Source: Mycobacterium sp. (lineage in GTDB: Bacteria > Actinomycetota > Actinomycetes > Mycobacteriales > Mycobacteriaceae). Taken from it: a DNA stretch of 64,000 nt. The notes under the pieces are model-generated. The model was not told the DNA's origin, did not search any database, and saw nothing but the letters and a program-made list of their open reading frames with translations. Shown in pieces: positions 9,084 to 20,417 of the stretch. Within the stretch, counting starts at the first letter, position 1; each line of letters begins with the position of its first letter. The stretch covers positions 60,658 through 124,657 of the forward strand of contig NZ_SCRH01000032.1 in assembly GCF_004298145.1 (NCBI RefSeq), in the 5' to 3' direction. Made by a program: the position numbers and the translations under genes.

Positions 9084-10198
9084 TTACGGTGCGACCGTTA
9101 ACCAGTCCTTGAATCCCGAGGGGTCATGCCGGCCGAGCGCGCCGTGCTCGTAGAGGCCCCAGCCCTCCACCGCGGCCTTGTTGCCGTCGCGGCACACCGC
9201 CCGGCCCACATGGTCGATCACGCCGAAGCCGGCGCGCGCGATGATCGCCGGGTCGGTCATGTCGTAGGTCAGCCGTTCGGCGAATTTCTCGCCCTTCCAC
9301 ATGCCGTGTATCCAGTCGGAGTCGCCGCCGTAGCCACCGCCGACGTGGATGGGGACCGGCAGCTTGGACTCCACGTCGAAGTGGATTGCGGTGCCGTCGG
9401 GGGCGGTGGCCTCGATCGTCGCGCCGGTCGGGATGCGGGTGCCGGAGCGGTAGTGGATCTTCGCCCGCGGCCAGCCCAGCTGCTCGACGCGGCCGTCGCG
9501 CCAGATCCGGGTGCAGTCGTTGAGCGAGCGGAACCCGTTGGGCTCCTCCTGGATGATCAGCACGATCGCGAACTCGTCGAACGCCATCGGCACGTAGAGC
9601 CACCACATGCCCTCGAAGGGCGGGTCGGCGGGCCGGCCCGCGGGCTCGGCCTCGCCGATCGGACGGATGCCCCAGGACCGGTCACGGCTGCCCAGCCAGG
9701 TGTCGGCATCGACGTCGATTTGCTCGCCGTCGATGACGATGTGCCCGCTCCAGCTGCCGAGCTGCGCGAAACGCTGGGCGTCCAGCGTGACCCGGTTCCC
9801 CGAACGCAGGATGTGCGGCTGTTCCTGGACGACGTCGAACAGCCCTTCCCAGGTGAGATCGGCTGCGATACCTTCGGTTTCGTCGAGGACCAGCCGCAGC
9901 TTGTGCAGCGGCTCGACGACCTCGATCCGGTAACCGTTGACGTGCTGATTGAGCCGGTCGGAGTCGATGGCGTCCGAAACATGTACGGCGGTCTGCGTAT
10001 CCCCGCGCCGCACCAGCAGGAACGCGTCCTTGACCCCGAGGTTCGGGTAGTAGCCGATGCCGCTGATCACGAAGATGTTCCCGGTGCGGTCGTGGGCGTT
10101 GAAGTAGGAGCGGTCGTAGAAGTTGCGGTCCGAGGAGCCCGGCCAGGCGATCGGCTGGGGGATCTGATGTACCGGGAATTCGTCGAGCGGTCCGAGCA

Positions 10199-10199
<1 letters not shown>
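9084..10199 (-). CDS. AttH/CrtC-like (DUF7064/DUF7065-type) protein, Rv3169-like
   Basis: 371-residue protein of unknown reaction. It has a two-part beta-rich layout that I associate with the AttH/CrtC lipocalin-like fold: a strand IVIDGEQIDVDADTWLG followed by RDRSWGIRP, where a D-x-S/T-W-G signature closes the first half. Two other proteins in this window share that signature (49620-50660 and 61916-62917). ATG 10199 is chosen because it overlaps the stop of the APH-like gene (TAATG) and so is translationally coupled to it. An open frame continues far upstream but only over the APH gene. M. tuberculosis has the same pair as Rv3168-Rv3169. Fold assignment is inference; no catalytic residues are known. 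Confidence 0.75.
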
Positions 10200-11994
<1,795 letters not shown>

Positions 11995-11998
<4 letters not shown>

Positions 11999-12867
11999 CG
12001 GGCCGGCTTGCGGGGCGCGCCGCGATCGTCACCGGCGCCAGCCGCGGCCTGGGCCGGGCGATCGCGTTGGCGCTGGCGGCCGAGGGGGCCGCGGTCGCGG
12101 TCGGCGGGCGAACCGAAGAGGTCTGGGATGACCGGTTGCCGGGAACCATCGGTGAGACGGTCGCCGACATCGAGGCGGCGGGCGGGCTTGCGGTCGCGGT
12201 CCGGGCCGATCTGACCGACCGCGACGAGATCGCCCGGTTGGTGGAGTCGGCGCGAGATGCGTTGGGCCCCATAGCAATCCTGGTCAACAATGCGGCCTTC
12301 ACCGCGCCCGGCCGACCACCGGTGCCCGGCGCCGAAGTGCGCACCAAGTCTGCCAAACCACCGAGTGGCGCCGCCAAGCCTGGCTGGCCGGGGTTCGTCA
12401 GTACGCCCTTGCGCGCGTATCGCCGGCATTTCGACATTGCGGTCTTTGCGGCGTACGAGCTGATGCAGATGGTGTGCCCCGACATGATCGAGGCGGGTGG
12501 TGGCTCGATCATCAACATCACCTCGGTCGCGTCGCGGCTGCCCGGTGACGGCCCGTACGCCGACCGCAGCGGCGGGGTGCTGCCCGGATACGGCGGATCC
12601 AAGGCCGCGCTCGAGCACCTGACCCAATGCGCGGCATTCGATCTCACCGACCACAACATCGCGGTGAACGCGCTCTCGCCGTCCAGGCCGATCCTCACAC
12701 CCGGGCTCTCCTACTATGCCCGCAACTTCGACGACACCGCCTCGGCGGACGAATTCGCCCGGGCAGCAGTGGAATTGGCCCTGGTCGATCCCGCCAAGGT
12801 CACCGGTCGCACCATCGGTCACCTGCAGGTCCTCGATGGCAGTTTCCGGCCGTTCGCGCTGGACTAG
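11995..12867 (+). CDS. Short-chain dehydrogenase/reductase
   Basis: 290-residue NAD(P)-dependent SDR. The cofactor motif TGASRGLG starts at about residue 13. NNAAF is the NNAG equivalent, the catalytic Ser is in NITSVASRLP, and the catalytic Tyr-Lys pair is in GYGGSKAAL. There is an extra stretch of about 25 residues after NNAAF (around RTKSAKPPSG) compared with a minimal SDR, found in some classical SDRs with long substrate loops. The start codon overlaps the TetR stop. The substrate is unknown; context suggests the same pathway as the TetR-controlled APH/AttH-like pair. Confidence 0.85.
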
Positions 12868-13097
12868 GCGGGAGCGGCCGCGGTCACGGCGTTGATGATC
12901 ACGGCGTGCAGTCGATGCCGTTGCAGGGACTGAAATCCCGCATGCAGCAGCAGGCGATCGGCGCGTGCGACGGACTGCGCGATCTCTGCCATGTGGGGCG
13001 CGGCGTCGATACCGGCGAGCAGCGTGGCGCGGGCGTAACGCTCGGCCAGCGCGTGGAGCGGGCACCGAAACGGTTGACGCCAAAACTTGCGCGACAT
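12864..13097 (-). CDS. Small hypothetical protein coupled to the 13E12 HNH gene
   Basis: 77-residue ORF whose ATG overlaps the stop of the HNH gene (TAATG) and whose stop overlaps the converging SDR stop by 4 nt. Codons have the strong G/C third-position bias of real genes here. The protein is helix-prone and basic at the N-terminus (MSRKFWRQPFRC), then alanine-rich. I do not recognise a family. The tight coupling is the main argument that it is translated. It could also be the relic of a longer protein. Confidence 0.5.
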   Translation of the reverse strand: MSRKFWRQPFRCPLHALAERYARATLLAGIDAAPHMAEIAQSVARADRLLLHAGFQSLQRHRLHAVIINAVTAAAPA

Positions 13098-14470
13098 TAA
13101 CTGCCTTCGGGCGGATCTGGATCACCGCGGAGAAGCTCGTCGGGATGGTGTGCGTGATTGATGCCCGGCGGTCCGGTGCCGTCGGTCCAGCCGAGTCGCC
13201 CATTGCCGGCGACCGCAGTTCGCCATTCGCCGCGGCTCACCGCGCGGTGGTCGGGCCCGCAGGCGAAAAACAGCTTGTCCGCGTCGGTCCCGCCGCCGGC
13301 TATCCAGTCGGGCGCATGGTGAACTTCGCAGTGATACCCGGGTTCGAGACAATTGGGGCGGGTACATCCGCGATCGCGCGCATAGCAGATGATCCGCTGA
13401 TCTGCGGTCGCGATACGTTTTTGGCGGCCCAGATACAACGGCCGGCCGGTGTGTTCGTCGAACACGGCCAAATAGTGAACTGCCTTGGCCGCCATACGAA
13501 GCAGATCCGGCATGGGTAGCCGGGAACCACCACCGGTCAGCGCCGGCGCGGGCATCGGAATCGACGAGTCGACCGCGGCGTGCGCGGCCCGGTCGAGTTC
13601 GGCCAGCGTGGTGGTGGCGATCACCGTGACGGGATGGCCGCGGTGGACGCCGAGACCGCCGGAGCCGATGGCGGATTCGAGGCCGAGCTTGAGGGCGTCA
13701 TGGCAGCGCTGGGCCGGTGTGCGCGCATCGCGCGCGTCGCGATCGCAATCCGCGCCCTCGGGCTGATGGCGCCCGGGCCGTACGGCCGCTTCGACGGCTT
13801 CGAAGTAGGCGCGGGCCTCGGGATCCAGCAGTCCGGATAGCCGGGACATACCGTCGGGACCTTGCGGGCCGAGATGCAGACTGCGACGGCGGGCACGGTC
13901 CTCGTCGGTGAAAAGGCCATCGGGATTGAGATAGTCGGCGATCCGCCGGCCCAGTTTGGTGACGACGGCGGCGTCCAGTTTGGCCGCATGCTGCACCAGC
14001 TTGCGCTCGGCCTCTGCCGCATCGCCGGGGGAGACGCGGGAGGGCAACGTATCCACCGCTGCACAAACGGCGCGGATGTGGTCCTCGCCGACCGTGCCCG
14101 CTGACACCGCCGCCGCCAACGCGGGGAGCTCGGGCTCTAGCGGTGGGCCGGTCAGGGAGCGTCGCGGCCGGATCCGGACCGCGAGTTTGAAGCGGCGGGT
14201 GATCTCTTGGGGCGTGATACGAAGCCGCGCCCACAGCACGCCGCGCACCGACGGCAGCACCCCGGGGCCGTCCGGCGGGTCGGCGATTTCGCCGAAGATT
14301 CGGTACATCAGCCCCCGGTTGGTGCGGTGCTGGGTCTCCAGCCGTTCGGCGACCTCGACCCGGAAGGCGTTGCCGACTACATCCGTCGAGGTCTGACGCA
14401 GCGCGTTGTGTGCCGAGTCGATCACATCGAGCGCGGCGCCGATCCGCGCCTGCGCCTGCGCCGCGTTCAT
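13097..14470 (-). CDS. REP13E12-family protein, DUF222 plus HNH endonuclease domain
   Basis: 457 residues from ATG 14470; an upstream TTG at 14515 is in frame but lies inside the LexA box. The N-terminal two thirds are the DUF222 region (LRITPQEITRRFKLAVRI, then the LSGLLDPEARAYFEAVEAAV segment). The C-terminus is an HNH nuclease-like domain with CTRPNCLEPGYHCEVHH, then CGPDH. This is the 13E12 repeat family, multicopy in M. tuberculosis and used there as integration targets by the phiRv1 prophage. Its cellular role is unproven. It is probably DNA-damage induced, given the LexA-like box just upstream. It is followed by the coupled small ORF. Confidence 0.82.
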   Translation of the reverse strand: MNAAQAQARIGAALDVIDSAHNALRQTSTDVVGNAFRVEVAERLETQHRTNRGLMYRIFGEIADPPDGPGVLPSVRGVLWARLRITPQEITRRFKLAVRIRPRRSLTGPPLEPELPALAAAVSAGTVGEDHIRAVCAAVDTLPSRVSPGDAAEAERKLVQHAAKLDAAVVTKLGRRIADYLNPDGLFTDEDRARRRSLHLGPQGPDGMSRLSGLLDPEARAYFEAVEAAVRPGRHQPEGADCDRDARDARTPAQRCHDALKLGLESAIGSGGLGVHRGHPVTVIATTTLAELDRAAHAAVDSSIPMPAPALTGGGSRLPMPDLLRMAAKAVHYLAVFDEHTGRPLYLGRQKRIATADQRIICYARDRGCTRPNCLEPGYHCEVHHAPDWIAGGGTDADKLFFACGPDHRAVSRGEWRTAVAGNGRLGWTDGTGPPGINHAHHPDELLRGDPDPPEGS

Positions 14471-14496
14471 CAGGGGACCCACGCCGCCCACGGTAA

Positions 14497-14512
14497 TCGA
14501 ATATATGTTCGA
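14497..14512 (-). promoter_or_regulatory. Predicted LexA (SOS) box upstream of the 13E12 gene
   Basis: On the minus strand the site reads TCGAAC-ATAT-ATTCGA, one mismatch from the mycobacterial SOS box TCGAAC-N4-GTTCGA. It lies 27 bp upstream of ATG 14470. LexA boxes in front of 13E12 genes are known from M. tuberculosis, so position and sequence agree. Confidence 0.65.
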
Positions 14513-14604
14513 CAAGGTGGAGGTGAGGTCAATCTGTGGATGAACCGCCGACTGTGGATAAGCCCGGCGCCAGTCCTGGCCCTAGGGCCGCCTGACGTGC
14601 AAGT

Positions 14605-15606
14605 ATGAGCAAAGCCAGTGCCGCAACGGCGGCAGGCAACCGGTTGAGTGGTGTGCCAATGCCTGGTATGGACAAGCCGACAGGGCGAGTCGTTGCCCTG
14701 ATCGTTCTCCTACTCGTGGTCGCGGCCGCCCTGCGCGGGTACCTCCCGGCTCCGCACCATGCGGTGCGCGGCGAGTCGGGCGGCCGGGCAGCGCTGGTGC
14801 TCGTGGTCGCGATTCTGGCCGCGATGCTCGCGTTGGTCGCGATCGCGGTCGTCGCGCGGTTGCGAGACCCGCGTGCGCCCGCGCCATCCGCCGGTGCACT
14901 GTCCGACATGTTGGGCACCGGCAGGGGCCGACCGAGTTGGCGCGTGTTGTTGATCGGACTGGCGGTGATCGTGGCCTGGCTGCTGATCGTGATGCTGCTG
15001 GCCCGGCTCCTGGTGCCCCACCCCCTGGCGCCCGCTCCGTCACCATCCGAGACCGGCGCCCTTCCGTCGTCGCATGCGACCACGCCTCCGCAGCAAGGTC
15101 AGCACCGTCCGCGCGACGGCTCGCAGAACATGCTGGGGGTCTTGCTCGCCGGCACGGTCGTGATGTTGTTGATGGTCGTCGCGGGAGCGGTCGCCACGGC
15201 GAGGCGGCGGCGCCCGACGGCACCCGGCATCGCCGACGAACCGGTCGAATCCCGGGCGCCGGGGGCGCCTTCGCGGTCATTGGCCCGGGCGGCCGAACTC
15301 GGACTGGCCGAGATGACCGACCCGCGCCGGGAACCGCGCGGGGCGATCATCGCCTGCTACGCCGCGATGGAACGCGAACTCGCACACGTTCCCGGCGCGG
15401 TCCCCCAGGACTTCGACACCCCGTCCGAGGTGTTGGCCCGTGCGGTCGAACGCCATGCCCTGCAGGCCGGTAACGCCGTCCAATTGGTGGACCTGTTCAC
15501 CGAGGCGCGGTTCAGCCCCCACGTGATGAACGAGAGTCACCGCGACGTGGCGGTGCGCGTGCTTCGGCTGGTCCTCGACGAGCTGGGATCGCGGAGCGTC
15601 GTATGA
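14605..15606 (+). CDS. Membrane protein with DUF4129-like C-terminus, Rv3166c-like
   Basis: 333 residues. Four hydrophobic segments are visible: around VVALIVLLLVVAAAL (about residue 30), ALVLVVAILAAMLALVAIAV (about 65), VLLIGLAVIVAWLLIVMLLA (about 115) and VLLAGTVVMLLMVVAGAV (about 180). The cytoplasmic C-terminus has the DUF4129 pattern (RGAIIACYAAMERELAHVPG, then ETPSEVL-like DTPSEVLARAV). Such proteins accompany MoxR/DUF58 genes. It is the first gene of the operon and overlaps the next gene by 4 nt. Confidence 0.75.
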   Translation: MSKASAATAAGNRLSGVPMPGMDKPTGRVVALIVLLLVVAAALRGYLPAPHHAVRGESGGRAALVLVVAILAAMLALVAIAVVARLRDPRAPAPSAGALSDMLGTGRGRPSWRVLLIGLAVIVAWLLIVMLLARLLVPHPLAPAPSPSETGALPSSHATTPPQQGQHRPRDGSQNMLGVLLAGTVVMLLMVVAGAVATARRRRPTAPGIADEPVESRAPGAPSRSLARAAELGLAEMTDPRREPRGAIIACYAAMERELAHVPGAVPQDFDTPSEVLARAVERHALQAGNAVQLVDLFTEARFSPHVMNESHRDVAVRVLRLVLDELGSRSVV

Positions 15607-16085
15607 AAAAGACCACGGCCCTGGGTGTTTGCCTCGTCGTAGGCATAGAACTGCTGGCGCTGACGCAGCATGACCGGCGACTGGTGTTGGCGGCCTCCGG
15701 TATTGGGTTGGCCCTGGTGCTGCTCAGCCTGCGACGTGCCCTGGGGCGAGGGCTTGAGCCCCACGCAGAGTCGGACCCCGACGATCTCGGGGATTCGTTG
15801 CGCCGCTGGCTTTCCACCACCGAGACGACGATCCGGTGGTCGGAGGCCACCCGTGCCGACTGGGACCGGCATCTGCGTCCGATGCTGGCCCGGCGCTACG
15901 AGATCGCTACCGGCCAAAGACAAGCCAAAGACCCTGCGGCATTCCACGCAACGGGTCGGATGCTCTTCGGTGTTGAACTGTGGGACTGGGTCAATCCCAA
16001 CAACGTCATCCGCAGCGGTGACCGCCAACCGGGACCGGGCCGAGCGGCGCTGGAAGAGATTCTGCGAAAGTTGGAGCAGGTATGA
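15603..16085 (+). CDS. Small membrane-anchored protein, Rv3165c-like
   Basis: 160 residues. The N-terminus holds two close hydrophobic segments (LGVCLVVGIELLAL and LVLAASGIGLALVLLSL). A soluble domain follows, with conserved-looking WSEATRADWDRHLRPMLARR. The function is unknown. ATG 15603 overlaps the stop of the previous gene (ATGA). The gene is a standing member of the mycobacterial moxR3 operon and probably acts with the MoxR ATPase and DUF58 protein at the membrane. Confidence 0.7.
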   Translation: MKKTTALGVCLVVGIELLALTQHDRRLVLAASGIGLALVLLSLRRALGRGLEPHAESDPDDLGDSLRRWLSTTETTIRWSEATRADWDRHLRPMLARRYEIATGQRQAKDPAAFHATGRMLFGVELWDWVNPNNVIRSGDRQPGPGRAALEEILRKLEQV

Positions 16086-16104
16086 CAGGGGGCGCGATCC
16101 ACAC

Positions 16105-17082
16105 ATGACGCTGCCGACGGCAACCACGACCGCACACTGCGAGGCGATTCTCGACGAAATAGAACGCGCGGTGGTGGGAAAACGCTCCGCGCTCAGACTG
16201 ATCCTCACTGCGGTGCTCGCGCGCGGCCACATCCTCATCGAAGATCTGCCGGGCCTCGGCAAGACACTGATCGCCAGATCCTTCGCGGCCGCGCTGGGTC
16301 TGAAATTCACCCGGGTGCAGTTCACGCCCGATCTGCTACCGGCGGACCTGCTCGGGTCGACGATCTACGACATGCAATCGGGCCGTTTCGCCTTCCGGCC
16401 CGGGCCCATCTTCACCAACCTGTTGCTTGCCGACGAGATCAATCGCACGCCGCCGAAAACCCAGGCGGCGCTGCTGGAGGCGATGGCCGAAGGCCAGGTC
16501 AGCATCGATGGCGAAACACACCGGCTGGCAAGGCCTTTCATCGTGCTGGCCACCGACAACCCGATCGAGTACGAGGGCACGTACCCGCTGCCCGAGGCGC
16601 AGCTCGATCGGTTCGCGATCCGGCTGGAATTGCGGTATCTCACCGAACGGGACGAAACCTCAATGCTGCGCCGTCGCCTCGAGCGCGGTTCGGCCGAGCC
16701 GACGGTCAATCAGGTTGTGGACGCGCACGACCTGCTGGCGATGCGGGAATCGGTCGAGCAGGTGACCGTGCACGAGGACGTCCTGCATTACGTGGTGTCG
16801 CTGGCCAATGCGACGCGGCACCATCCGCAGGTTGCGGTTGGCGCCAGCCCGCGCGCCGAACTCGATCTGGTGCAGCTCGCCCGCGCGCGGGCGCTGCTGC
16901 TCGGCCGCGATTACGTGATCCCCGAGGACGTCAAGGCGCTCGCCACCGCGGCGGTCGCGCACCGCATCACCCTGCGCCCGGAGATGTGGGTGCGAAAGAT
17001 TCAGGGCGCCGATGTCATCGGAGAGCTGTTACACCGGCTGCCGGTACCGCGAACCGGCGCGAGTTCTGCAGAGACCGGATGA
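16105..17082 (+). CDS. moxR3: MoxR-family AAA+ ATPase
   Basis: 325-residue AAA+ ATPase thought to act as a chaperone that assembles or activates a VWA/DUF58 partner. Walker A is DLPGLGKTLIA, Walker B is LLLADEINRTPPKTQAALLEAM, sensor 1 lies in VLATDNPIEYEGTYPLPEAQ, and the arginine-finger-containing DRF is LDRFAIR. ATG 16105 is the first in-frame ATG after the previous gene; the open frame extends back to 15670 only over that gene. The order (DUF4129 protein, small membrane protein, MoxR, DUF58 protein, small membrane protein) matches Rv3166c-Rv3162c. Confidence 0.9.
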   Translation: MTLPTATTTAHCEAILDEIERAVVGKRSALRLILTAVLARGHILIEDLPGLGKTLIARSFAAALGLKFTRVQFTPDLLPADLLGSTIYDMQSGRFAFRPGPIFTNLLLADEINRTPPKTQAALLEAMAEGQVSIDGETHRLARPFIVLATDNPIEYEGTYPLPEAQLDRFAIRLELRYLTERDETSMLRRRLERGSAEPTVNQVVDAHDLLAMRESVEQVTVHEDVLHYVVSLANATRHHPQVAVGASPRAELDLVQLARARALLLGRDYVIPEDVKALATAAVAHRITLRPEMWVRKIQGADVIGELLHRLPVPRTGASSAETG

Positions 17083-17089
17083 GTTCGGC

Positions 17090-18352
17090 GTGACGCAAAG
17101 CCGGGAGGTCGAATTCCGCTGGCGTGCGTCGGGATTGACGCGGGCTGCCGCCACCTGTGCGGGGTTCGCGATTGCCGCTGCCGTGGTCGGCGCCCGCTGG
17201 CAGCTGATCGCGTTCGCGGCGCCGCTGCTCGGTGTGCTGTGCTCGATCAGCTGGCAGCGGCCGGTGCCGACGATTCGCGTGCACGGTGAGCCCGACGCGC
17301 AGCGATGCTTCGAAAACGAACAGGCGCACGTGCGCGTGTGGATTACCGGGGAAGAAGAAGGATTATCGGACGTCCAGGTCACGGTCCCCGACGTCGACGG
17401 GATGGATCTCGAGATTCCCGATTTTGATGCGGGCCAAGGGAAAGCGGTGGCCGCGACCGCGCAGCGCTGGGGCCGGTACCGGATCGTGGCCCGCGTCGAG
17501 GCGATCGCGCGCGGCGGGCTGCTCGCGGGCACGGCTCTGGTCGACGCCGCCGAGGTCATCGTGTTTCCGCTGACGCCGCCGCAGGCAACGCCCATCCCGC
17601 AGATCGAATTACTCGACCGACTGGGCTCCCATCTGACCCGGCATATCGGCCCTGGTGTGGAATACGCCGATATCCGCCCCTACGTGCCCGGAGACCAACT
17701 GCGCGCTGTGAATTGGCCGGTGAGCGCGCGTCGCGGTCAGCTACATGTCACGGAGCGGCTGACCGACCGCGCCGCCGACGTCATCGTGCTGATCGACGGG
17801 TACCGCCAGCCGGCGGGTCCGGCGACCGCGGCCACCGAACGGGTCGTTCGCGGTGCGGCGCAAGTGGTGCAAACCGCGTTGCGGCACGGTGACCGGGCCG
17901 GAATCGTCGCACTCGGGGGCAACCGTCCGCGCTGGCTCGGCGCCGACATCGGGCAGCGCCAGTTCTATCGGGTGCTCGACACCGTGCTCGGCGCCGGCGA
18001 CGGATTCGAACGCACCACGGGCACGCTGGCGCCACGCGCGGCGGTCCCGGCCGGGGCGATCGTCATAGCGTTCTCCACGTTGCTCGACACCGAATTCGCG
18101 CTCGCCCTCATCGATCTGCGCAAGCGGGGCCATGTCGTGTTGGCCGTCGACATTCTCGACAGTTCACCGTTCGAAGACGAGCAGGATCCCCTGATCGATC
18201 GGATGTGGGCGCTGCAGCGCTCCGCGATGTATCGCGACATGGCCACGATCGGTGTCGACATCGTGTCGTGGCGAGGCGACGGCGGTCTGGAGCAGTCGAT
18301 GGGGGTGCTGCCCGATCGCCGTCGCCGGGTGCGCGGGAGGCTTCGTGGATAA
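17090..18352 (+). CDS. DUF58-domain protein, Rv3163c-like
   Basis: 420 residues. Two hydrophobic segments lie at the N-terminus (AATCAGFAIAAAVVGARW and LIAFAAPLLGVLCS). A beta-rich region follows, then the DUF58 signature EYADIRPYVPGDQLRAVNW followed by a VWA-like fold with VIVLIDGY as the degenerate MIDAS strand. It is the probable partner of MoxR3. GTG 17090 is 7 nt after the moxR3 stop. An earlier in-frame GTG at 17012 would overlap moxR3 and is less likely. Confidence 0.82.
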   Translation: MTQSREVEFRWRASGLTRAAATCAGFAIAAAVVGARWQLIAFAAPLLGVLCSISWQRPVPTIRVHGEPDAQRCFENEQAHVRVWITGEEEGLSDVQVTVPDVDGMDLEIPDFDAGQGKAVAATAQRWGRYRIVARVEAIARGGLLAGTALVDAAEVIVFPLTPPQATPIPQIELLDRLGSHLTRHIGPGVEYADIRPYVPGDQLRAVNWPVSARRGQLHVTERLTDRAADVIVLIDGYRQPAGPATAATERVVRGAAQVVQTALRHGDRAGIVALGGNRPRWLGADIGQRQFYRVLDTVLGAGDGFERTTGTLAPRAAVPAGAIVIAFSTLLDTEFALALIDLRKRGHVVLAVDILDSSPFEDEQDPLIDRMWALQRSAMYRDMATIGVDIVSWRGDGGLEQSMGVLPDRRRRVRGRLRG

Positions 18353-18809
18353 CGGTGGCACGGGCGCGCTGGCGCGGGTGGGGGCACCCGCGTTCGCGAT
18401 CGGGTTCGGTCTGCTGATGGTGGGGTCGGCCGCCGACGGCTCGCACGGATTCGCGGTTGCGGCGTGGGTGGCGGCGCTGATCGCCGTTGGGGTTGGCACC
18501 GTATTCCGCCCCGCCGCAACGGTTGCCGCGCTGTTGGCGGCCGCGACCGTCGTGCTGTCCGACCCACCGCCCGTGTTCGTCGCCCTGTCCGGACTGTGCG
18601 CGGCCGCCTATCTGGTGTGCCGTCATGCGGTGGGCGCGGCCGCCCCGGTGGTGCTGGGTAGCTGGCCGACAGCCGTTGCCGCCGTGGGGTTTACGTTCGC
18701 CGGGCTGGTCGCGACGTCGTTTCCGCTGCAGCTGCCCTGGCTGCCGTTGGCCGCCCCGCTGGGAGCGCTGGCGATCTACCTGTTGGCTATCCGGCCGTTT
18801 GTGGGCTGA
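18345..18809 (+). CDS. Integral membrane protein, Rv3162c-like
   Basis: 154 residues, mostly hydrophobic, with four or five membrane segments (AFAIGFGLLMVGSAA, FAVAAWVAALIAVGVGTV, VAALLAAATVVL, VALSGLCAAAYLVC, AVAAVGFTFAGLVAT). GTG 18345 is preceded by GGGAGG 4 nt upstream and overlaps the DUF58 stop by 8 nt. It is the last gene of the moxR3 operon, converging on nuoN with a 27-bp gap. The function is unknown. Confidence 0.72.
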   Translation: MDNGGTGALARVGAPAFAIGFGLLMVGSAADGSHGFAVAAWVAALIAVGVGTVFRPAATVAALLAAATVVLSDPPPVFVALSGLCAAAYLVCRHAVGAAAPVVLGSWPTAVAAVGFTFAGLVATSFPLQLPWLPLAAPLGALAIYLLAIRPFVG

Positions 18810-18836
18810 CCGCAGGCACGACCGCGTGGCGCTTGA

Positions 18837-20417
18837 TCAGTGCAGCAGATGCGCGGCCTGATCGGCCAGGTCGAGCAGGGGCTGCGGGAATATGCCCAAC
18901 GCCACGGTGACCGCGGCGCAGACCGCGATCGCGGCCTTGCTCAGGATGCCCGGCGCCACCACATGCGGGGTGTCCTCGGTCGCTTCGGTGAAGAACATCG
19001 ACACGATCACCCGCACGTAGAAGTAGGCGGCGACGCCGCTGGCGACCACACCGACGATCACCAGAGGCACGGCACCCCCCTGGGCGGCGGCCCCGAACAC
19101 GGCGAGCTTGCTGACGAATCCACTGGTCAACGGGATACCGGCGAAAGCCAACAGGAACATCGAAAACATCACGCCCACAATGGGTGAGCGCTGACCGAGC
19201 CCCGCCCAGTGCGACAGCGAGGCGTCCTCGACACCGTCGTCGTCGCGGATCAGGCCCACGATGGCGAACGCGCCCACGGTGCTGAAGCTGTAGGCGAGCA
19301 GATAGAACAACGTGGAGGAGAGCCCGGTGTGGTTGTCGGCGATGACCCCGGTGAGGATGAACCCGACGTGGGAGACCGACGAGTAGGCCAGCATCCGTTT
19401 GACGTCGGTCTGGTTCACCGCGGTGATGGTCCCCACCACCATGGTCAGGATGGAGATGGTCCACAGCACCGGGCGCCACTGATCGTGCAGCGGCGGCAGC
19501 GCGACGTAGACCACCCGAAGCAGCGCACCGAAAGCCGCGACCTTGGTGGCCGAGGCCATGAACCCGGTGATGGGGGTGGGGGCACCCTGGTACACGTCGG
19601 GAATCCACGAGTGGAACGGAACGGCGCCGACCTTGAACAGCAGGCCGACCGACAGCAGTGCGACACCGACCAGTGCCAGCGAGCTGTCGCCGCGTGCGGT
19701 CAGCGCATCCCGGATGCCGGTCAGCAGCAACGTGCCGGTCGCGCCGTAGAGCAGCGCCACGCCATACAGGAAGAACGCCGACGAAAACGCGCCCAGCAGA
19801 AAGTACTTCATGGCCGCTTCCTGCGACAGCAGGCGGCGATGACGAGCCAGGCCGCACATCAAATACAGCGGCAGGGACAGCACTTCCAGCGCGACGAACA
19901 TGGTCAGCAGGTCATTGGAGGCCGGAAAGACCATCATGCCGCCGACCGACAGCATCACCAGCGGGAAGAGCTCCGTCTGCGCGGCGCCGGCCCGCTCGGC
20001 GTCCCGCTCGGCGTCGCTGTCGGGCACCGCTGATGCCTGCGGGGTGAACGAGTCCAGGCCGCCCGGGCCGGCCCCCACCGAAACCTTGCTTTCCGTTTTG
20101 ACCTGGCTCCGCTCGGCCATGAAGATGACCGCCATCACCGCGACCAGCAGCACGGTGCCCTGCAGAAACAGCGTGGGTCGGTCGATGGCCATGGCGCCCA
20201 GCACCGCGGTACGTCCGGAGCTGGCGATCGAGCGGCTCACGGCGATGACTGCGACGAACGCCGCGATCAAACCGCCGAGGGCAAGCGTCACTTGGCCGCC
20301 GTAGCGAGCCCGCCTGGGCAGGAACGCTTCAGCGAGGATGCCCACCACGGCGATACCGAACACGATGAGGGTGGGAGACAGCAGGAAGTACTGGATGCTG
20401 GGTGTGGGGAGGGTCAT
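18837..20417 (-). CDS. nuoN: NADH-quinone oxidoreductase subunit N
   Basis: 526-residue antiporter-like membrane subunit of complex I, one of the three Mrp-type proton channels. Many membrane spans. The channel core is VGLLFKVGAVPFHSWIPDVY followed by PTPITGFMASATKVAAFG, and MLAYSSVSHVGFILTGV carries the conserved lysine/histidine region. It is the last gene of the nuo operon, and its ATG overlaps the nuoM stop by 4 nt. A charged loop (about residues 100-150, SQVKTES onward) is longer than in E. coli NuoN, as is usual in mycobacteria. Confidence 0.95.
   Translation of the reverse strand: MTLPTPSIQYFLLSPTLIVFGIAVVGILAEAFLPRRARYGGQVTLALGGLIAAFVAVIAVSRSIASSGRTAVLGAMAIDRPTLFLQGTVLLVAVMAVIFMAERSQVKTESKVSVGAGPGGLDSFTPQASAVPDSDAERDAERAGAAQTELFPLVMLSVGGMMVFPASNDLLTMFVALEVLSLPLYLMCGLARHRRLLSQEAAMKYFLLGAFSSAFFLYGVALLYGATGTLLLTGIRDALTARGDSSLALVGVALLSVGLLFKVGAVPFHSWIPDVYQGAPTPITGFMASATKVAAFGALLRVVYVALPPLHDQWRPVLWTISILTMVVGTITAVNQTDVKRMLAYSSVSHVGFILTGVIADNHTGLSSTLFYLLAYSFSTVGAFAIVGLIRDDDGVEDASLSHWAGLGQRSPIVGVMFSMFLLAFAGIPLTSGFVSKLAVFGAAAQGGAVPLVIVGVVASGVAAYFYVRVIVSMFFTEATEDTPHVVAPGILSKAAIAVCAAVTVALGIFPQPLLDLADQAAHLLH

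Noticed and set aside
13097..14470. HNH protein considered as sign of a prophage
   Set aside because: No integrase, capsid or terminase genes nearby; the 13E12 family is chromosomal in mycobacteria.
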